From assembly GCA_024195585.1 (NCBI GenBank), contig SWBL01000400.1, positions 1 to 41,592 on the forward strand: 41,592 bases of DNA, in the 5' to 3' direction. The notes under the pieces were generated by a model that saw only the letters and a program-made list of their open reading frames with translations, did not search any database and had not been told where the DNA came from. Numbering within the stretch: position 1 is the stretch's first letter; the number at the start of each line of letters is the position of its first letter. The DNA comes from Aureobasidium sp. EXF-3400 (Eukaryota > Ascomycota > Dothideomycetes > Dothideales > Saccotheciaceae). The position numbers were made by a program, and so were the translations under genes. Of this stretch, positions 1-9,821 are shown one piece after another.

Positions 1-1
1 C

Positions 2-694
2 ACCACCACCACCCACAAGTCGCTCCGTGGTCCCCGTGGTGCCATGATCTTCTTCCGCAAGGGTGTCCGCAAGACTGAGATGAAGGCTGGCAAGGAGATC
101 CAGACCCTCTACGACCTCGAGGGCCCCATCAACTTCTCCGTCTTCCCTGGTCACCAGGGTGGTCCTCACAACCACACCATCACTGCTCTTGCTGTCGCCC
201 TCAAGCAGGCTCAGTCTGACGAGTTCAGACAATACCAGCAGCAGGTCATCAACAACGCCAAGGCCCTTGAGCACGAGTTCAAGAAGCTTGGCTACACTCT
301 TGTCACTGGTGGTACCGACAATCACATGGTTCTCATCGACCTGAAGCCTCAGGCTCTTGACGGTGCTCGTGTTGAGGCCGTCCTCGAGCAGATCAACATT
401 GCTTGCAACAAGAACACCACCCCTAGTGACAAGTCTGCCTTGACTCCTTACGGTATCAGAATCGGTGCTCCCGCCATGACTTCCCGTGGTATGGGTGAGG
501 ACGACTTCAAGCGCATTGCTGGCTACATTGACCAGGCCGTCAAGGTCTGCAAGTCTGTCCAGGCCGACCTGCCCAAGGAGAACAACAAGCTCAAGGACTT
601 CAAGGCCAAGGTTGCCTCTGGCGAGGTTGAGGAGATCAACAAGCTCAAGTCTGAGATTGCCCAGTGGGCCAGCACCTTCCCCCTGCCCATCTAA
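2..694 (+). CDS. Serine hydroxymethyltransferase, C-terminal part (5' end outside window)
   Basis: This is the last 230 residues of glycine/serine hydroxymethyltransferase, the PLP enzyme that converts serine and tetrahydrofolate to glycine and 5,10-methylene-THF. The frame is already open at base 2 and begins with the PLP-lysine signature TTTTHKSLRGPR; the Schiff-base lysine codon is at 17-19. Downstream are the expected FSVFPGHQGGPHNHTI segment, the GTDNHMVLIDL strand, and YGIRIGAPAMTSRG, which carries the carboxylate-binding arginine region. The protein ends at TAA 692-694 with no organelle signal visible, because the N-terminus is missing; cytosolic versus mitochondrial isoform therefore cannot be decided. 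Third-codon positions are strongly C-biased, as in highly expressed fungal genes. The first in-frame ATG at 44 is internal and not a start. The family assignment is effectively certain. Confidence 0.96.
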   Translation, partial: TTTTHKSLRGPRGAMIFFRKGVRKTEMKAGKEIQTLYDLEGPINFSVFPGHQGGPHNHTITALAVALKQAQSDEFRQYQQQVINNAKALEHEFKKLGYTLVTGGTDNHMVLIDLKPQALDGARVEAVLEQINIACNKNTTPSDKSALTPYGIRIGAPAMTSRGMGEDDFKRIAGYIDQAVKVCKSVQADLPKENNKLKDFKAKVASGEVEEINKLKSEIAQWASTFPLPI

Positions 695-1543
695 GCACGT
701 CAAAGTTGGACTTGCGTACTAGTATTTTGATTGCATCTAATGGCGTCTTGGGATGAAACGATATTCAACATGGGATAAAAACGGAAGGAGGGGTGTTAGG
801 TTACGAAAAGCAGACACAGCTTCAACCTGTGACCTTGCTATGATACCAGGAAACTTGTAGTTTCCAGTGCTAGAAAAAAGCGACATGACAATCTATAACA
901 GATCTGAACCATTTTCACATTGCTGTTACTACTACCGTCCCTCTATGTGTCTAGCTCGTGAATGCTCTCGAGTATGTCTTCACTGTCTTCTCTTGGAAAC
1001 GTCGACGAGGTTGATGACCACGTTGAGCAAAAAGACGGCGATGGCTTGTGCGCACGTCAGAGCGACGGGAAGCGGGATGCGGGAGGGTTCCCTGATTTTA
1101 GCGCGGTTGGCCGTGGTTCCCCACGCAACCAAGTATTTACCAACGATCATCATGGTCCTTGGTTGCAGGAGGCTGGGGCGTGGCAGGAAATTCATTTAGC
1201 ACTTTACCAACCTCGCCATTTTGTCGTGCAGCAAAAGAGACAAGGGCATACACGCGCCGCGCTTCCATTGCTTTCTCTCACTTCTGACTTTCCCACGAAC
1301 CCACACGTTACATACGTTTTCTGGACGATAAACTGAAAGACCATCATCTAGCGGCTTTTTGCAACGACTATTGCTTCTCCACCTTCAGGCCATCCATACC
1401 TCCACACTCCACGAGTCAAGACACGCAAAGAGACCCCAAGAGCCATTGTGTCCAGACGCATCTGCATTCCTCCAACCTCTTGGTCGGCCACCGGCAGAAC
1501 GCAGGACACTGTCTAAGCAAAAGACGACATTCCAGAGCAAGCC
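695..1543. other. Intergenic region between SHMT and the Fig1 gene
   Basis: This stretch holds the SHMT 3' UTR and, in its right third, the upstream region of the Fig1 gene. The only coding candidate is a 71-residue minus-strand reading frame at 980-1195, listed separately. I see no tRNA, repeat or clear terminator. Confidence 0.5.
980..1195 (-). CDS. Possible small membrane protein, 71 residues
   Basis: An ATG-to-TGA reading frame on the minus strand encodes 71 residues. The first third is basic (starting MNFLPRPSLLQPRTMMIVGK) and a single hydrophobic stretch of about 20 residues follows (VALTCAQAIAVFLLNVVINL), ending in a basic tail, VSKRRQ. This layout is typical of small mitochondrial inner-membrane or ER proteins. 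Codons such as ATC, GTC, CTC, AAC and GCC dominate the second half, as in real genes nearby. Either Met1 or Met15 could be the start; Met15 is preceded by AGGACC, a reasonable context. I do not recognise the family. The position fits a gene convergent with SHMT and divergent from Fig1, but chance cannot be excluded for so short a frame. Confidence 0.35.
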   Translation of the reverse strand: MNFLPRPSLLQPRTMMIVGKYLVAWGTTANRAKIREPSRIPLPVALTCAQAIAVFLLNVVINLVDVSKRRQ

Positions 1544-2468
1544 ATGGCAGGAGGTATTGGCTTTGCCGTTGGCATACAACGCCTGATACCTTTCATCGGT
1601 TATCACCACATTCTTATGATCTTGATTGCTGTTGCCATCATTCTTCTTTGTACGTAACACCCAGTACCATCGCTGCCTACCCATGACTAACAAGCTTGAC
1701 TCGCAGCATTACTACTGGCAGGGTGCTCCTCGAGTTCACCATTAATACCAGGAATCTTCCTCATCGACTTTTACTACCAAACATACACACCGACATATGA
1801 TCCCGCCCAAGTTGATCCTGGCGTCACTGCCGCTATTGCCAACATTGTTGGGCAGACTCAGTTGGAAGTAAGAGTTGGATACTTTGGCCTGTGCATCGCA
1901 TCAGACGCAGGCAACTACCTCTGCTCCAACAATGCTACCCTGCTGGCCGAGCAGATCAGCATCGACAAAGATCCCATGAACTTGATCTGGGTCGCAAATA
2001 CCTTCAAGAACTCGGTCGTCTTCCCCTGGTTGATGTAGGTTTAGACCCCTCTGATCAAGAAAGATTTCTCGCTGACAAAGCCCGAACAGTATCATCGCCA
2101 TCATTCTTGCCTTCCTCTGCTTCCTTCTTCTCGCCTCTTTCCCTGGCTGGCATGAAGAACGTGACCGTGCCACTGGTTCAGAAGTCGACGTGAAACCCTT
2201 TCCTTCACGTCCGGTTTCACAAACAGCTCTGGCACTTATCTTCATCGCCTCAGTCTTTGTCCTAGTATCTGTGCTATGGCAACACACAGCATCAGTAGCC
2301 GCAGCACAAGTCGCTCAAGACATGGGCAACGGAAGCATAAAATCAGGCGTCGGAACTTCAGCCATGGTGTTGGGCTGGTTCAGCTTTGCATTGCTACTCA
2401 TCGTTACCATTGGTCTTTTGGTCATGATCTTGAGTATCCATCTCTTGGAAAGACTTACGGATGAATGA
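1544..2468 (+). CDS. Fig1-family claudin-like membrane protein (mating / Ca2+ influx)
   Basis: Three exons, 1544-1649, 1707-2034 and 2090-2468, give 270 residues. Introns start GTACGT and GTAGGT; the first has a CTAAC branch site. The protein has four membrane spans (about residues 23-43, 138-163, 184-206 and 236-262). Between the first two lies a large extracellular loop containing RVGYFGLCIASDAGNYLC, the claudin-like G-L-C...C signature of the Fig1 family (PF12351). Known family role: in yeast, Candida and filamentous ascomycetes Fig1 proteins act in pheromone-dependent low-affinity calcium uptake, membrane fusion during mating, and fruiting-body development. Just after the first span comes CSSSSPLIPG, also typical. 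A short basic/acidic cytoplasmic loop lies between spans 2 and 3. Assignment rests on topology plus the loop motif; no alignment was run. Confidence 0.82.
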
Positions 2469-3511
2469 TCTTGAACTCGCAAATGTTTTGCAATGATACG
2501 ACACCACCAAAAGCATGATACGAAACCAGAGGAAATTTTCGACATATGCATCATGATCACGACGACAGGGTATGGCTTCACCTGCCCGAGCATACCAGCG
2601 CATTATACCCCCTGTTTCTGCGCAACTTTTTTCTTTCTCGTTTTCTCCTTCTGCATCTTGATCGGGCTGATGAGCCTGACCTGAACTCCTCGACTGCATT
2701 GCTAGCATGCAAGCATTTTTGTTCTCATTGTTCGGGGGCCTTCCTTGGTAATTTGCATCTACGGAGCATTTTTGGGACCTTGTTTTTTTTTTCTTGATTC
2801 AGAGGAGGGGGAGGGTTGATCCTCGATGTTTTTTTTTGTTCTGGTGTTTCTTTTTTCTTTCAAATCAGATTGAATGGCATGGAGAGAAAAGCTGAATTGA
2901 TGAGTTTTCTTTTTTTTTTTTTTTTTTTGTACATGACAGACCCTTCGAAAAACAGAATGAGAGACGGAATGGACTATATAGATGAATTGGCAATTGGCAT
3001 GGACACTGGATGTCACTCTTGACCACAACAAGTCGATGTTTCTTGCTTTACCTTTGTGAGACGACTTGATCGCATTCACAGACGGATAGTATCTCATTTT
3101 AACAAAAGTGAAATCATCGAAAGGTAACGTTGAGTATGCTAATCACAGGCATGATGTCGGTCGATGAGGAAGTGGTTTGGTCAGGGACAAGTGCTTCAGA
3201 CACTTTGAGGCGTTTTTGGTTCTCGAGCAGTGTTATAGACAAGGAGTGGTTTCTTGGATCCAGAGGTGAACGAGGTTTGATGCAATGTAAAGACACGGCC
3301 AGAAGACAGGAACAAGCATTCGAGAGTGACGTTTGAGGCTGGTGAAAGTGGGTCTGCACTGTCTCGCTGTCTGTAAGTGTCGTTGAATGAGCAGAATGAG
3401 CAGAATGCATTTGATTGAAGGATATGTGATGTCTTGTTTTTCTGTCGGGTATATGTGCTTTCCTGTACGACTAGCTAGCTGTACACGTCTAACTTGTTGT
3501 TCGACAATAGC
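2469..3511. other. Convergent 3' region, low complexity
   Basis: This interval lies between the 3' ends of the Fig1 gene (+) and the LETM1-like gene (-). It is rich in T-tracts (2787-2795, 2829-2837, 2910-2928) and pyrimidine stretches that would suit poly(A)-site signals for the plus strand. Reading frames here are short and low-complexity. No gene or RNA is supported. Confidence 0.5.
2910..2928. repeat. Poly-T tract, 19 nt
   Basis: An uninterrupted run of 19 T on the plus strand in the convergent intergenic region. It is a likely site of length variation or sequencing error and has no coding context. Confidence 0.9.
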
Positions 3512-4877
3512 TCAATCAGTAGACTTGGGCGCCTCGATCTGAGATTGGCCCCAAACATTAGGTCTGTGGAAAGCAAGAAACGTCAGCATGTTATAAAATC
3601 TCCTCCAACGAGATGGAACAAGTAACGTACCTTGTAAACAACATGTTCAAAATCTCGCCATAGCTGCCATCGTCTCTTTTTCTGCCTTCGAGCCATTTAC
3701 TCAGGTCTTGTTTCATTTCGCTCTCGCCTCTGCCTACGACGTCGATACCGCGTTCTTCGCATGCTATGCGGGTTTCTTCTGTGCTCAATGTCAAGTGGCT
3801 CAATACCCAGTCTTGGAGTAATAGCTCGTCGTCGATGTGCAAATATCCAAGATGTCTCATCAGTTTGACGGGGAACAAAGGATGTTGCACACCCATGCTG
3901 TCGAATAGTCTACCTCCTATCCCCAAAACTCGCGACACGTGCAGGGATTCCTGCTTTCCTAACTTGACGATGTGTTGAGCTGTGCGCATGGACATGTATA
4001 GTCTAGGCAATGCCTTTTTGCCTCCCGCTATACTCGTGGGCATAGCATCGTCATTCTCCTCTGCAGGTTTCGGTGTTTTGAGTCCCTGACGGAAAGATTT
4101 CTTGCGTCTTTCCTCGACGCCTTTTCTCATGTCTTCGATTTGCTTGGGGATCCTGCAGGTGCGTGGGACAGCAGAAGGCACAAAAGGCACAATCAATGGT
4201 AACCACTCTCCAAACAGGGCCACCATCAAAGCAAACGGTGGCAGTTTTCTAGAGTCGTATTGTTCCCTCATGAGCAATTGGAAATTCGTCCTTGTCAATT
4301 TGTCTTTTCCTTCGGTTACGTTCTCGTAGTAGAACTCGATGTGTGCGAGTAATGGTCTAGGCATGTTGGGAAGCCCATGCGCGCGGTTTGCAGAAGTGAT
4401 ATGGGATTTCAGAGCTTTTGCGCGTTTGCGGTTGCTCCATGTTGCTTTCACGCCTGCCCAGTAGAACTTTCCGTATGCGCGGCCGATTTGGAAGAGGTGG
4501 GCTGGTGTTGAGCGAGAGCCTTTTTCGGGAAGGTTGAGGGGTGGTGGAAGGGTAGACAGTGGGCCATTGATGCCGTCTTCGTCTGGTTGAGAGGGTTCTT
4601 TGGGAGGTAGGTCTTTGGTCTTTTCGTCGACGTTCTCAGAGGGTGGTTTGGTCGAGTAGGGTTTCAAGGTGCTGGCGCAGCTGAGGAGTTGGTGGCGCTG
4701 GGAGAGGGGACGGAAGGATTGTTGTTGTTGGATGGACAAGATCAGACTGGTTGCCCTACGAGGGACTTGAATTGTGCTCGTCATTGCATTGGTTGGTTGG
4801 TTCAATTGCTGTTTGAAAGTTGGAGGACGGCGGAAATTGATCAAAGTCGTGTTTCGAGTGACCCGCGTCTTTGACAA
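3512..4877 (-). CDS. LETM1-like RBD protein, mitochondrial inner membrane
   Basis: Two exons, 3631-4877 and 3512-3563 on the minus strand, give 432 residues. The 67-bp intron has donor GTACGT, branch CTGAC and acceptor CACAG; without splicing the frame would read on into the intron. The N-terminus is basic with few acids and rich in R, S, Q and T, like a mitochondrial presequence. A second Met at residue 32 (MTSTIQVPRRATSLIL) looks the more typical presequence start, so translation may begin at 4784. One membrane span lies near residues 213-238, followed by SAVPRTCRIPKQIEDM and a ~190-residue LETM1 ribosome-binding-like domain with paired helices (LPRLYMSMRTAQHIVKLGK; HPLFPVKLMRHLGYLHIDDE). 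LETM1/Mdm38 relatives act in K+/H+ homeostasis and mitoribosome-linked insertion. No EF-hand is seen. The exact subfamily (Mdm38-like or LETMD1-like) is uncertain. Confidence 0.8.
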
Positions 4878-4984
4878 TTCGGCGCAATCAATACGTCACT
4901 AACAAAATAATGGCAAACAAATGGAGAATTAAGTATTTCGTGCTTTTTTTTAGGCTTCTTCGTACATGCAGCATGTTAAGTGTA

Positions 4985-5845
4985 TCATTTGGGCAGCATC
5001 ATGACATATTCTCTCTCGCTGTCGCCAAAGCCCACGACATCGCCATCCCGTAGCTCGATGTATCGACTGCCGCCAATCTTCTCGCCGTTCAGCCGCGTTC
5101 CGTTTGCGCTGTCCAGATCGATGAGATATGGTTTGACCTTGCTTAGCTTATCCCCGTACTCATTCGTCTTTGTGATGTGTCTGAATTGCACGACAGCGTG
5201 CTGCTTGCTGATGCTCGGGTGTTCTAAGTGGAAGTCGACGATGGCTTGATCGCGTCCCATGAGCCAGCAACTGCGTGAGTAGAGGTGGATGGTATCAATC
5301 ATGTCTTTGCCCTTGAAGACGAACATGCGCCATTGCTCTTTGCTTGATGGTTTGCGCGCCTCGGGTGGCTCGTGGTATTTGAGGACAGTATTGGTGCCAG
5401 CCACGGTATTCGCTTCTTTGGCGAGTAGTCCTGTCGCGTTGAAGTTGGGCTTCTGCTTTTCTACGACAGGCTCTGCTGGAGCAGCACCATCTCCCTGGCG
5501 GAATTGATCTTGTTGCGAAGGTAGAGGCCCACGAGCGCGACGAGGTGGAGGTGACTTTGAATGCGAGTATGAACGTCTTGTTCGTTTTGGCGGTGGTGAT
5601 GGTGATGCGTCTTCTTTCCGCGAGCTTCGTTCTCTGTCGTGTCTTCGTCTCGGACTCCTTGAGCGACTGTTGTGTCTTCTCCTTCTGTCCTTGCTGTCAT
5701 CGTCGTATCTTCGGCTTCGTCTGTCTCTTTCTCTTCTATCATCGTCGTCCCTGCTCACAGATTTTCTCCTGCGATCGTGTGGTCTGTCGGAGCGCCTCTC
5801 TCTGCTATCGCGCCGCCTCCTACGGTCTCCATCTTCTGAACCCAT
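4985..5845 (-). CDS. FHA-domain protein, SNIP1/Pml1-like (RES splicing complex)
   Basis: A single exon of 286 residues. The first ~110 residues are an RS/RD-rich disordered region (for example RRRRRDSRERRSDRPHD), followed by PSPPPKRTRRSYSHSKSPPP. The C-terminal ~115 residues form an FHA domain: FVFKGKDMIDTIHLYSRS, then GRD, HPSISKQHAVVQFR (phosphothreonine-binding Ser/His strand) and DLDSANGTRLNGEKI, ending close to the stop as in SNIP1 and yeast Pml1. Known role: Pml1/SNIP1 joins Bud13 and Snu17 in the RES complex, which aids the first splicing step and nuclear retention of unspliced pre-mRNA. The start at 5845 (MGSEDGD) is preferred over an upstream in-frame ATG at 5938, because the additional 31 residues are unlike the family. 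The gap to the LETM1-like gene upstream on the same coordinate side is only about 100 bp. Confidence 0.88.
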   Translation of the reverse strand: MGSEDGDRRRRRDSRERRSDRPHDRRRKSVSRDDDDRRERDRRSRRYDDDSKDRRRRHNSRSRSPRRRHDRERSSRKEDASPSPPPKRTRRSYSHSKSPPPRRARGPLPSQQDQFRQGDGAAPAEPVVEKQKPNFNATGLLAKEANTVAGTNTVLKYHEPPEARKPSSKEQWRMFVFKGKDMIDTIHLYSRSCWLMGRDQAIVDFHLEHPSISKQHAVVQFRHITKTNEYGDKLSKVKPYLIDLDSANGTRLNGEKIGGSRYIELRDGDVVGFGDSEREYVMMLPK

Positions 5846-7023
5846 TGTAAAGTGGTTATGAAGCTTGTCTTGTGAGAGCAAGCATTCACTCGGTAAACCA
5901 AACAACCTTCGGCCGGGGATGACGCGAAGTCTTGGCACCCAAATCTTCGAGGGTCCATAACTTCTTTTTCGCGTTCACCTGCCTTCTTGTTTCTCTCCCA
6001 AGCACCATCCTCACCAAAGCTGCGTTTCTTTGCTTCCACACAGACGAACATGAGCAATCATTTCGTCCCTCTATACTTGCAAATGAGAAATTCGGAGTAA
6101 TCTTCACATTACACAAAACTCACCTTGCAACCACTTTCACGAGTTGGGCGCAAGCTCTGAGTCACTGCCTGCGAGGGCCTGACGTGACACGTCTGCACCT
6201 GGCATCAGAAATTTCAGAACGTCTTGACCTGGGACAAGGGCCAGCCTCTTGAAAAGGGAAGAGATCGCGTTTCTATGGGAGCCGGTGCGAAGATTGTATG
6301 CAGAGTTTGACTTTGCGATACTTGAGTGCAATACGCAGCGTTTCTTCTTCTAACGAAGGAATAATTCGATTCCGATTACTCGGGTGAGGATGGTGTTTCA
6401 ACTTTTTCTTTTTATGGTTGGCGAATGAGAGACCACCTGTATGTGGTGCTGACTACGAACCTCATGTTCTTGAGAGACATGAGAGCCGAGAGTCTCTCGC
6501 GAGTCCTTCGATTGCGCTTCTTGCGTTGGTCGTTGGAGTACATCTTGAAATAGGGCCATTCAACATACGGCTTCACACTTATACAGCAATACACAAGCTA
6601 TACACATCCATCCTTCGAACTTGACTTCAACTATCACACTACTATTCAGCTCGACTGCCGCAAGTGGACCGATTTGCGTTGTGGGTCTTGTGACATCCGA
6701 TGCGGTGTTCACCGGATCGCTCTTTCTCTCGGGCGTCTTTGCCAAAACCATTGTTTCCCCTCAAAGGAAACAATCCATTGATTCCTTCTCGTTGTTCCTT
6801 TCATCGCTACAGCTCGTTCGTCTTTCATGCATGCTTTGTTCTCTTGCACATCCTTTGAACGCCTTTGTCCATATTCTTGAAACTCATTGTTGACAGATCT
6901 AAACAGCCCGACGCACAACAATCCTCGTGGTCTACTACAAAATGATGTATCCTTGCTCCTGGATAGTATCTCGGAATCTCACTAACATTCACAAACACCA
7001 ACACAATACTCAAACTCGATACA
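5846..7023. other. Divergent intergenic region between SNIP1-like and amidoligase genes
   Basis: About 1.2 kb between two divergently oriented genes, so it should hold both promoters. CT-rich stretches at 6715-6860 and the A/C-rich leader just before the amidoligase ATG (6978-7023, AACACAATACTC-like) resemble fungal core promoter and 5' UTR. No reading frame here has family-like content. Confidence 0.45.
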
Positions 7024-8757
7024 ATGTCTTCCTCCAGTTCTGTCAACAACGCTGCTGGTCAGCCTTCTATCCTGACAAACATGACATCCGGTATTGAGTT
7101 GGAAGTACTTGCGTATGCGCCTTCTGGTGTCGACCCACAACGCCACCTCTCAAATGCTCTACGCCAGCCTATTCTTCTGCCTTGCTCCAAGTGCAACCAA
7201 ACTCACTCGTGGAAGCTGCCCTACCTTGGACTTCTCGACCGCAAAAACTTCGCTGAAGGCTTTTCTTATGCAGGCTGGAAGACGATGAAAGATGGAAGTG
7301 TTAGGCCTGACAAAGATGAGCTTGTTCACGTCCCAAGGGGTTCTACTTTCTTCAACATGGAGATTGTATCCAGGGTCATGAACTTCACCAAGCCTACACC
7401 CTGTCCACTTAATCAAACATACCCATGCACCGGTGAATCCTTTGAGTGGGAAGCTCGGACTGAGATCTTTTCTGTCATCCAGAGAGTCAATGAGGCATTC
7501 TCAGGCCCTGGATATTGTTTGGCCATCAACAGGAATACTGGTTACCACGTTCACTTTGGAGACGGTAAGAATCAGCCCTCTGTCAAAACTTCTCTTGGAA
7601 TGTTTGGTGCTTTTACCGCTCTTGAAAGACAGCTTGATCAAATCTTGACCTGCTCGAGAATCCCAATCCTTCGCCACAGAGGCCATCCTGACTCTGGTGT
7701 TCCTAGGCCAAACGCCGTTTATAAGTACGACCAAAAGGCTAAACAGAGTTGGTACGTTGATTCTGGATCAAGATTCTTCCTTGAGAATCTTCGCATGCAA
7801 GTCGATCTATTTTCTGGAAGATTCAGGCCCGAAAATCGCGGAGCCGTCACCTCAGCCTTGCAAGATGCCAATGTTCCCGGCTGGCTTGATAGGCTCTCGG
7901 AATTCAATATAGTCAAAGACTTCGTGGACCTTTACCCCAATTGTAGCGCTGGAGAAAGCCTCTCATCTCGTTATCTAGCCGTCAATCTTGACAATCTTCG
8001 CTCATCCAGTGGGAAGAACACTGTTGAAGTTAGACTTAGTCCAGGCTCCATGGATCCTTCTGACGTCTACGCCTGGTATGATTTCGTCGGTAAGCTTATG
8101 TTATGGCTCTCGACTCCTGCCATTGCTCACAACTCTATCATCCTCGACATCTGGGCTGACCCAAATAGTACCGTTCTTGACTTGATTAAGCAGGTTGGTG
8201 CTTCGCAGTCCACCATTGACTACTACACCGATCGTCTTACTCCTGACTGGGCTGTTCGTCGTCACTGCCGCTTGACTTCCAATATTGATGACGGTGATCC
8301 TTTCAAAGCTTTCAAGCTCGCCATCGAGAATAATCGCCTCAAGGATGCTCTTCGTGAAGCTGTCGACGCCAAAATCTCGCAGAAACTTGAAGGCGGGTAC
8401 TATGGACAACTCCCTGACACTGTGTTCAAGACTCTGCCTGCCGAAATCCAGAATCACCCAGACAGCCACACCCTCAACATGGACGCATGCGACTACGAGA
8501 AATGGGCCGACAAGGCTATCGCTGTAGCTAAAACCATCGACTTCTATGCCCCATTGTCACCTAGCGACTCTGACAGCGAGTGCGACTGTAAATGGTGCGA
8601 ACTGGAGCGCTGTGGCTGCAAAAAGTGCCGCAAGACGCTTCGCAGGTTGTGCCCTGACTGCAAAGATGACTCCAAGAAGGGCCCCAAATACAGCTTCGCA
8701 AGTCATCTTTCTGATTCGTCTGAAAATGATGTGGACTTGTCGTACTATAGTTTGTAG
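7024..8757 (+). CDS. Putative amidoligase (Amidoligase_2-like) with cysteine-rich tail
   Basis: An intronless 577-residue gene. Near the N-terminus SGIELEVLAY (Glu25 and Glu27) matches the opening metal-binding strand of the GCS-like amidoligase fold (PF12224). NTGYHVHFGDG (His175, His177) matches the conserved H-x-H strand, and NTVEVRLSPGSMDP (Glu335, Arg337) the later E-x-R strand. Proteins of this family are predicted to form amide bonds in peptide-like products or protein tags using ATP; the substrate here is unknown. A four-cysteine insertion lies before the core (CSKCNQTHSW; TPCPLNQTYPC). The C-terminal ~60 residues hold eight cysteines, at 520, 522, 525, 530, 532, 535, 543 and 546, then an acidic/Ser tail. 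That tail looks like a zinc-binding module. Family assignment is from motifs; I am confident of the fold, not of the substrate. Confidence 0.8.
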   Translation: MSSSSSVNNAAGQPSILTNMTSGIELEVLAYAPSGVDPQRHLSNALRQPILLPCSKCNQTHSWKLPYLGLLDRKNFAEGFSYAGWKTMKDGSVRPDKDELVHVPRGSTFFNMEIVSRVMNFTKPTPCPLNQTYPCTGESFEWEARTEIFSVIQRVNEAFSGPGYCLAINRNTGYHVHFGDGKNQPSVKTSLGMFGAFTALERQLDQILTCSRIPILRHRGHPDSGVPRPNAVYKYDQKAKQSWYVDSGSRFFLENLRMQVDLFSGRFRPENRGAVTSALQDANVPGWLDRLSEFNIVKDFVDLYPNCSAGESLSSRYLAVNLDNLRSSSGKNTVEVRLSPGSMDPSDVYAWYDFVGKLMLWLSTPAIAHNSIILDIWADPNSTVLDLIKQVGASQSTIDYYTDRLTPDWAVRRHCRLTSNIDDGDPFKAFKLAIENNRLKDALREAVDAKISQKLEGGYYGQLPDTVFKTLPAEIQNHPDSHTLNMDACDYEKWADKAIAVAKTIDFYAPLSPSDSDSECDCKWCELERCGCKKCRKTLRRLCPDCKDDSKKGPKYSFASHLSDSSENDVDLSYYSL

Positions 8758-9821
8758 TGCTGGTCACAACAGATAAGTGGTGTATCTCTGGTGTTTTAAG
8801 GTGAGTTCTGCTTTTTCTCTCGTCCTCCTATACACGAATACAAATTGATTTTCTTCAAACATGCTTGAACTTTTGCCTTACTGATTATGTAAAACATGTG
8901 ACATGTACACCTTAATAGACTCGCTATGATCTGCTCTGTGCCTTTGCCGGGATGAAATGTTGAGCATTCGAGCTCTCCTCCCTGTGTGCTAAAGTGTAAC
9001 GCGTGTAGCTGTGAAAATACACAATGCTAACAAGAAACAGAACAGTGTCCACTGAGAAGCGACGAAGAGTAGACACTTTGTGGAACATGCCCATATTCCC
9101 AAAAAAAAAAACTTGTGCCTTTCTAAAAGCATACACTCTGCTCTTCGCCTAAGACGCGAGTACGAACGGGATTCAATTAGGACTTACAGACTTAAGCATA
9201 TGGGAAGGTTTGTATCTCTTTGATTTCCCGCTAACCTTTTCCAACCCTGTCCTTTTTCACACCCCATATTGAAACAGGCTGTTTCACTTGTGCTTTGCCT
9301 CAACTCTTTCACCACTTTCAGTACAGATTGATCACATTCTTTTTTTTTTTCCTTTCCCCGCCTTTTTGGATATAAGGGATATTATTAAACTATTGGAATG
9401 CCACAGTTTTGCGTTTTCCGAGCAAGATAGCCCTTTTGCAGGATATTTTTTTCTTTGTGCCTGGGAAATCCCATGCTCTTCCTACGAGAGTGTTGTAGAT
9501 TTCCTTCGGCTACAGTATGCGACAGTCTTTCAACTACGAGAGTATCTCTAGTCAAAGATTCATCGTGAGAAGATCCAGGGAGATGAACCTGTATGATTCA
9601 TCTGGAAAGAGACATAGAACATCTGCCGTTTTGGTGGGGCCTTCAAATCTGGTACAAGTAAAAGTGATTTGTATAGAAACTCTTACTGCCCTTGCGGGGT
9701 TCAAAGAGGAGAATAGAAGAAGCGAAAACCCAAACAACCTAAAAGCTTGTAATATTACATCTCCCGTTGCTCTTTGCCTACTGCTCAACAGTCTCTAAGC
9801 ATTGATCGCACAGTGTCGAGA
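8758..9821. other. Convergent intergenic region with a dispersed repeat copy
   Basis: The 3' ends of the amidoligase (+) and the Mto1/ApsB-like gene (-) face each other across about 1.06 kb. The interval holds one copy of a dispersed repeat (8977 onward, listed separately), A and T tracts (9101-9111, 9340-9350) and no supported gene. Confidence 0.5.
8977..9220 (+). repeat. Dispersed repeat, copy 1
   Basis: This stretch resembles 37571-37800 in the same orientation and, more weakly, 38044-38185. Shared blocks in order include CCTCCCTGTGTGCTAAAG, GTAACGCGTGTAGCT, a GTGTCCACTGAGA-like block, CATGCCCATATTCCC, TTGTGC and a TACACTCTGCTCTTC block, then CTTACAGACTT. The copies differ by many substitutions, often C/T and G/A, and by small indels. 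No open reading frame spans it. Confidence 0.7.
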
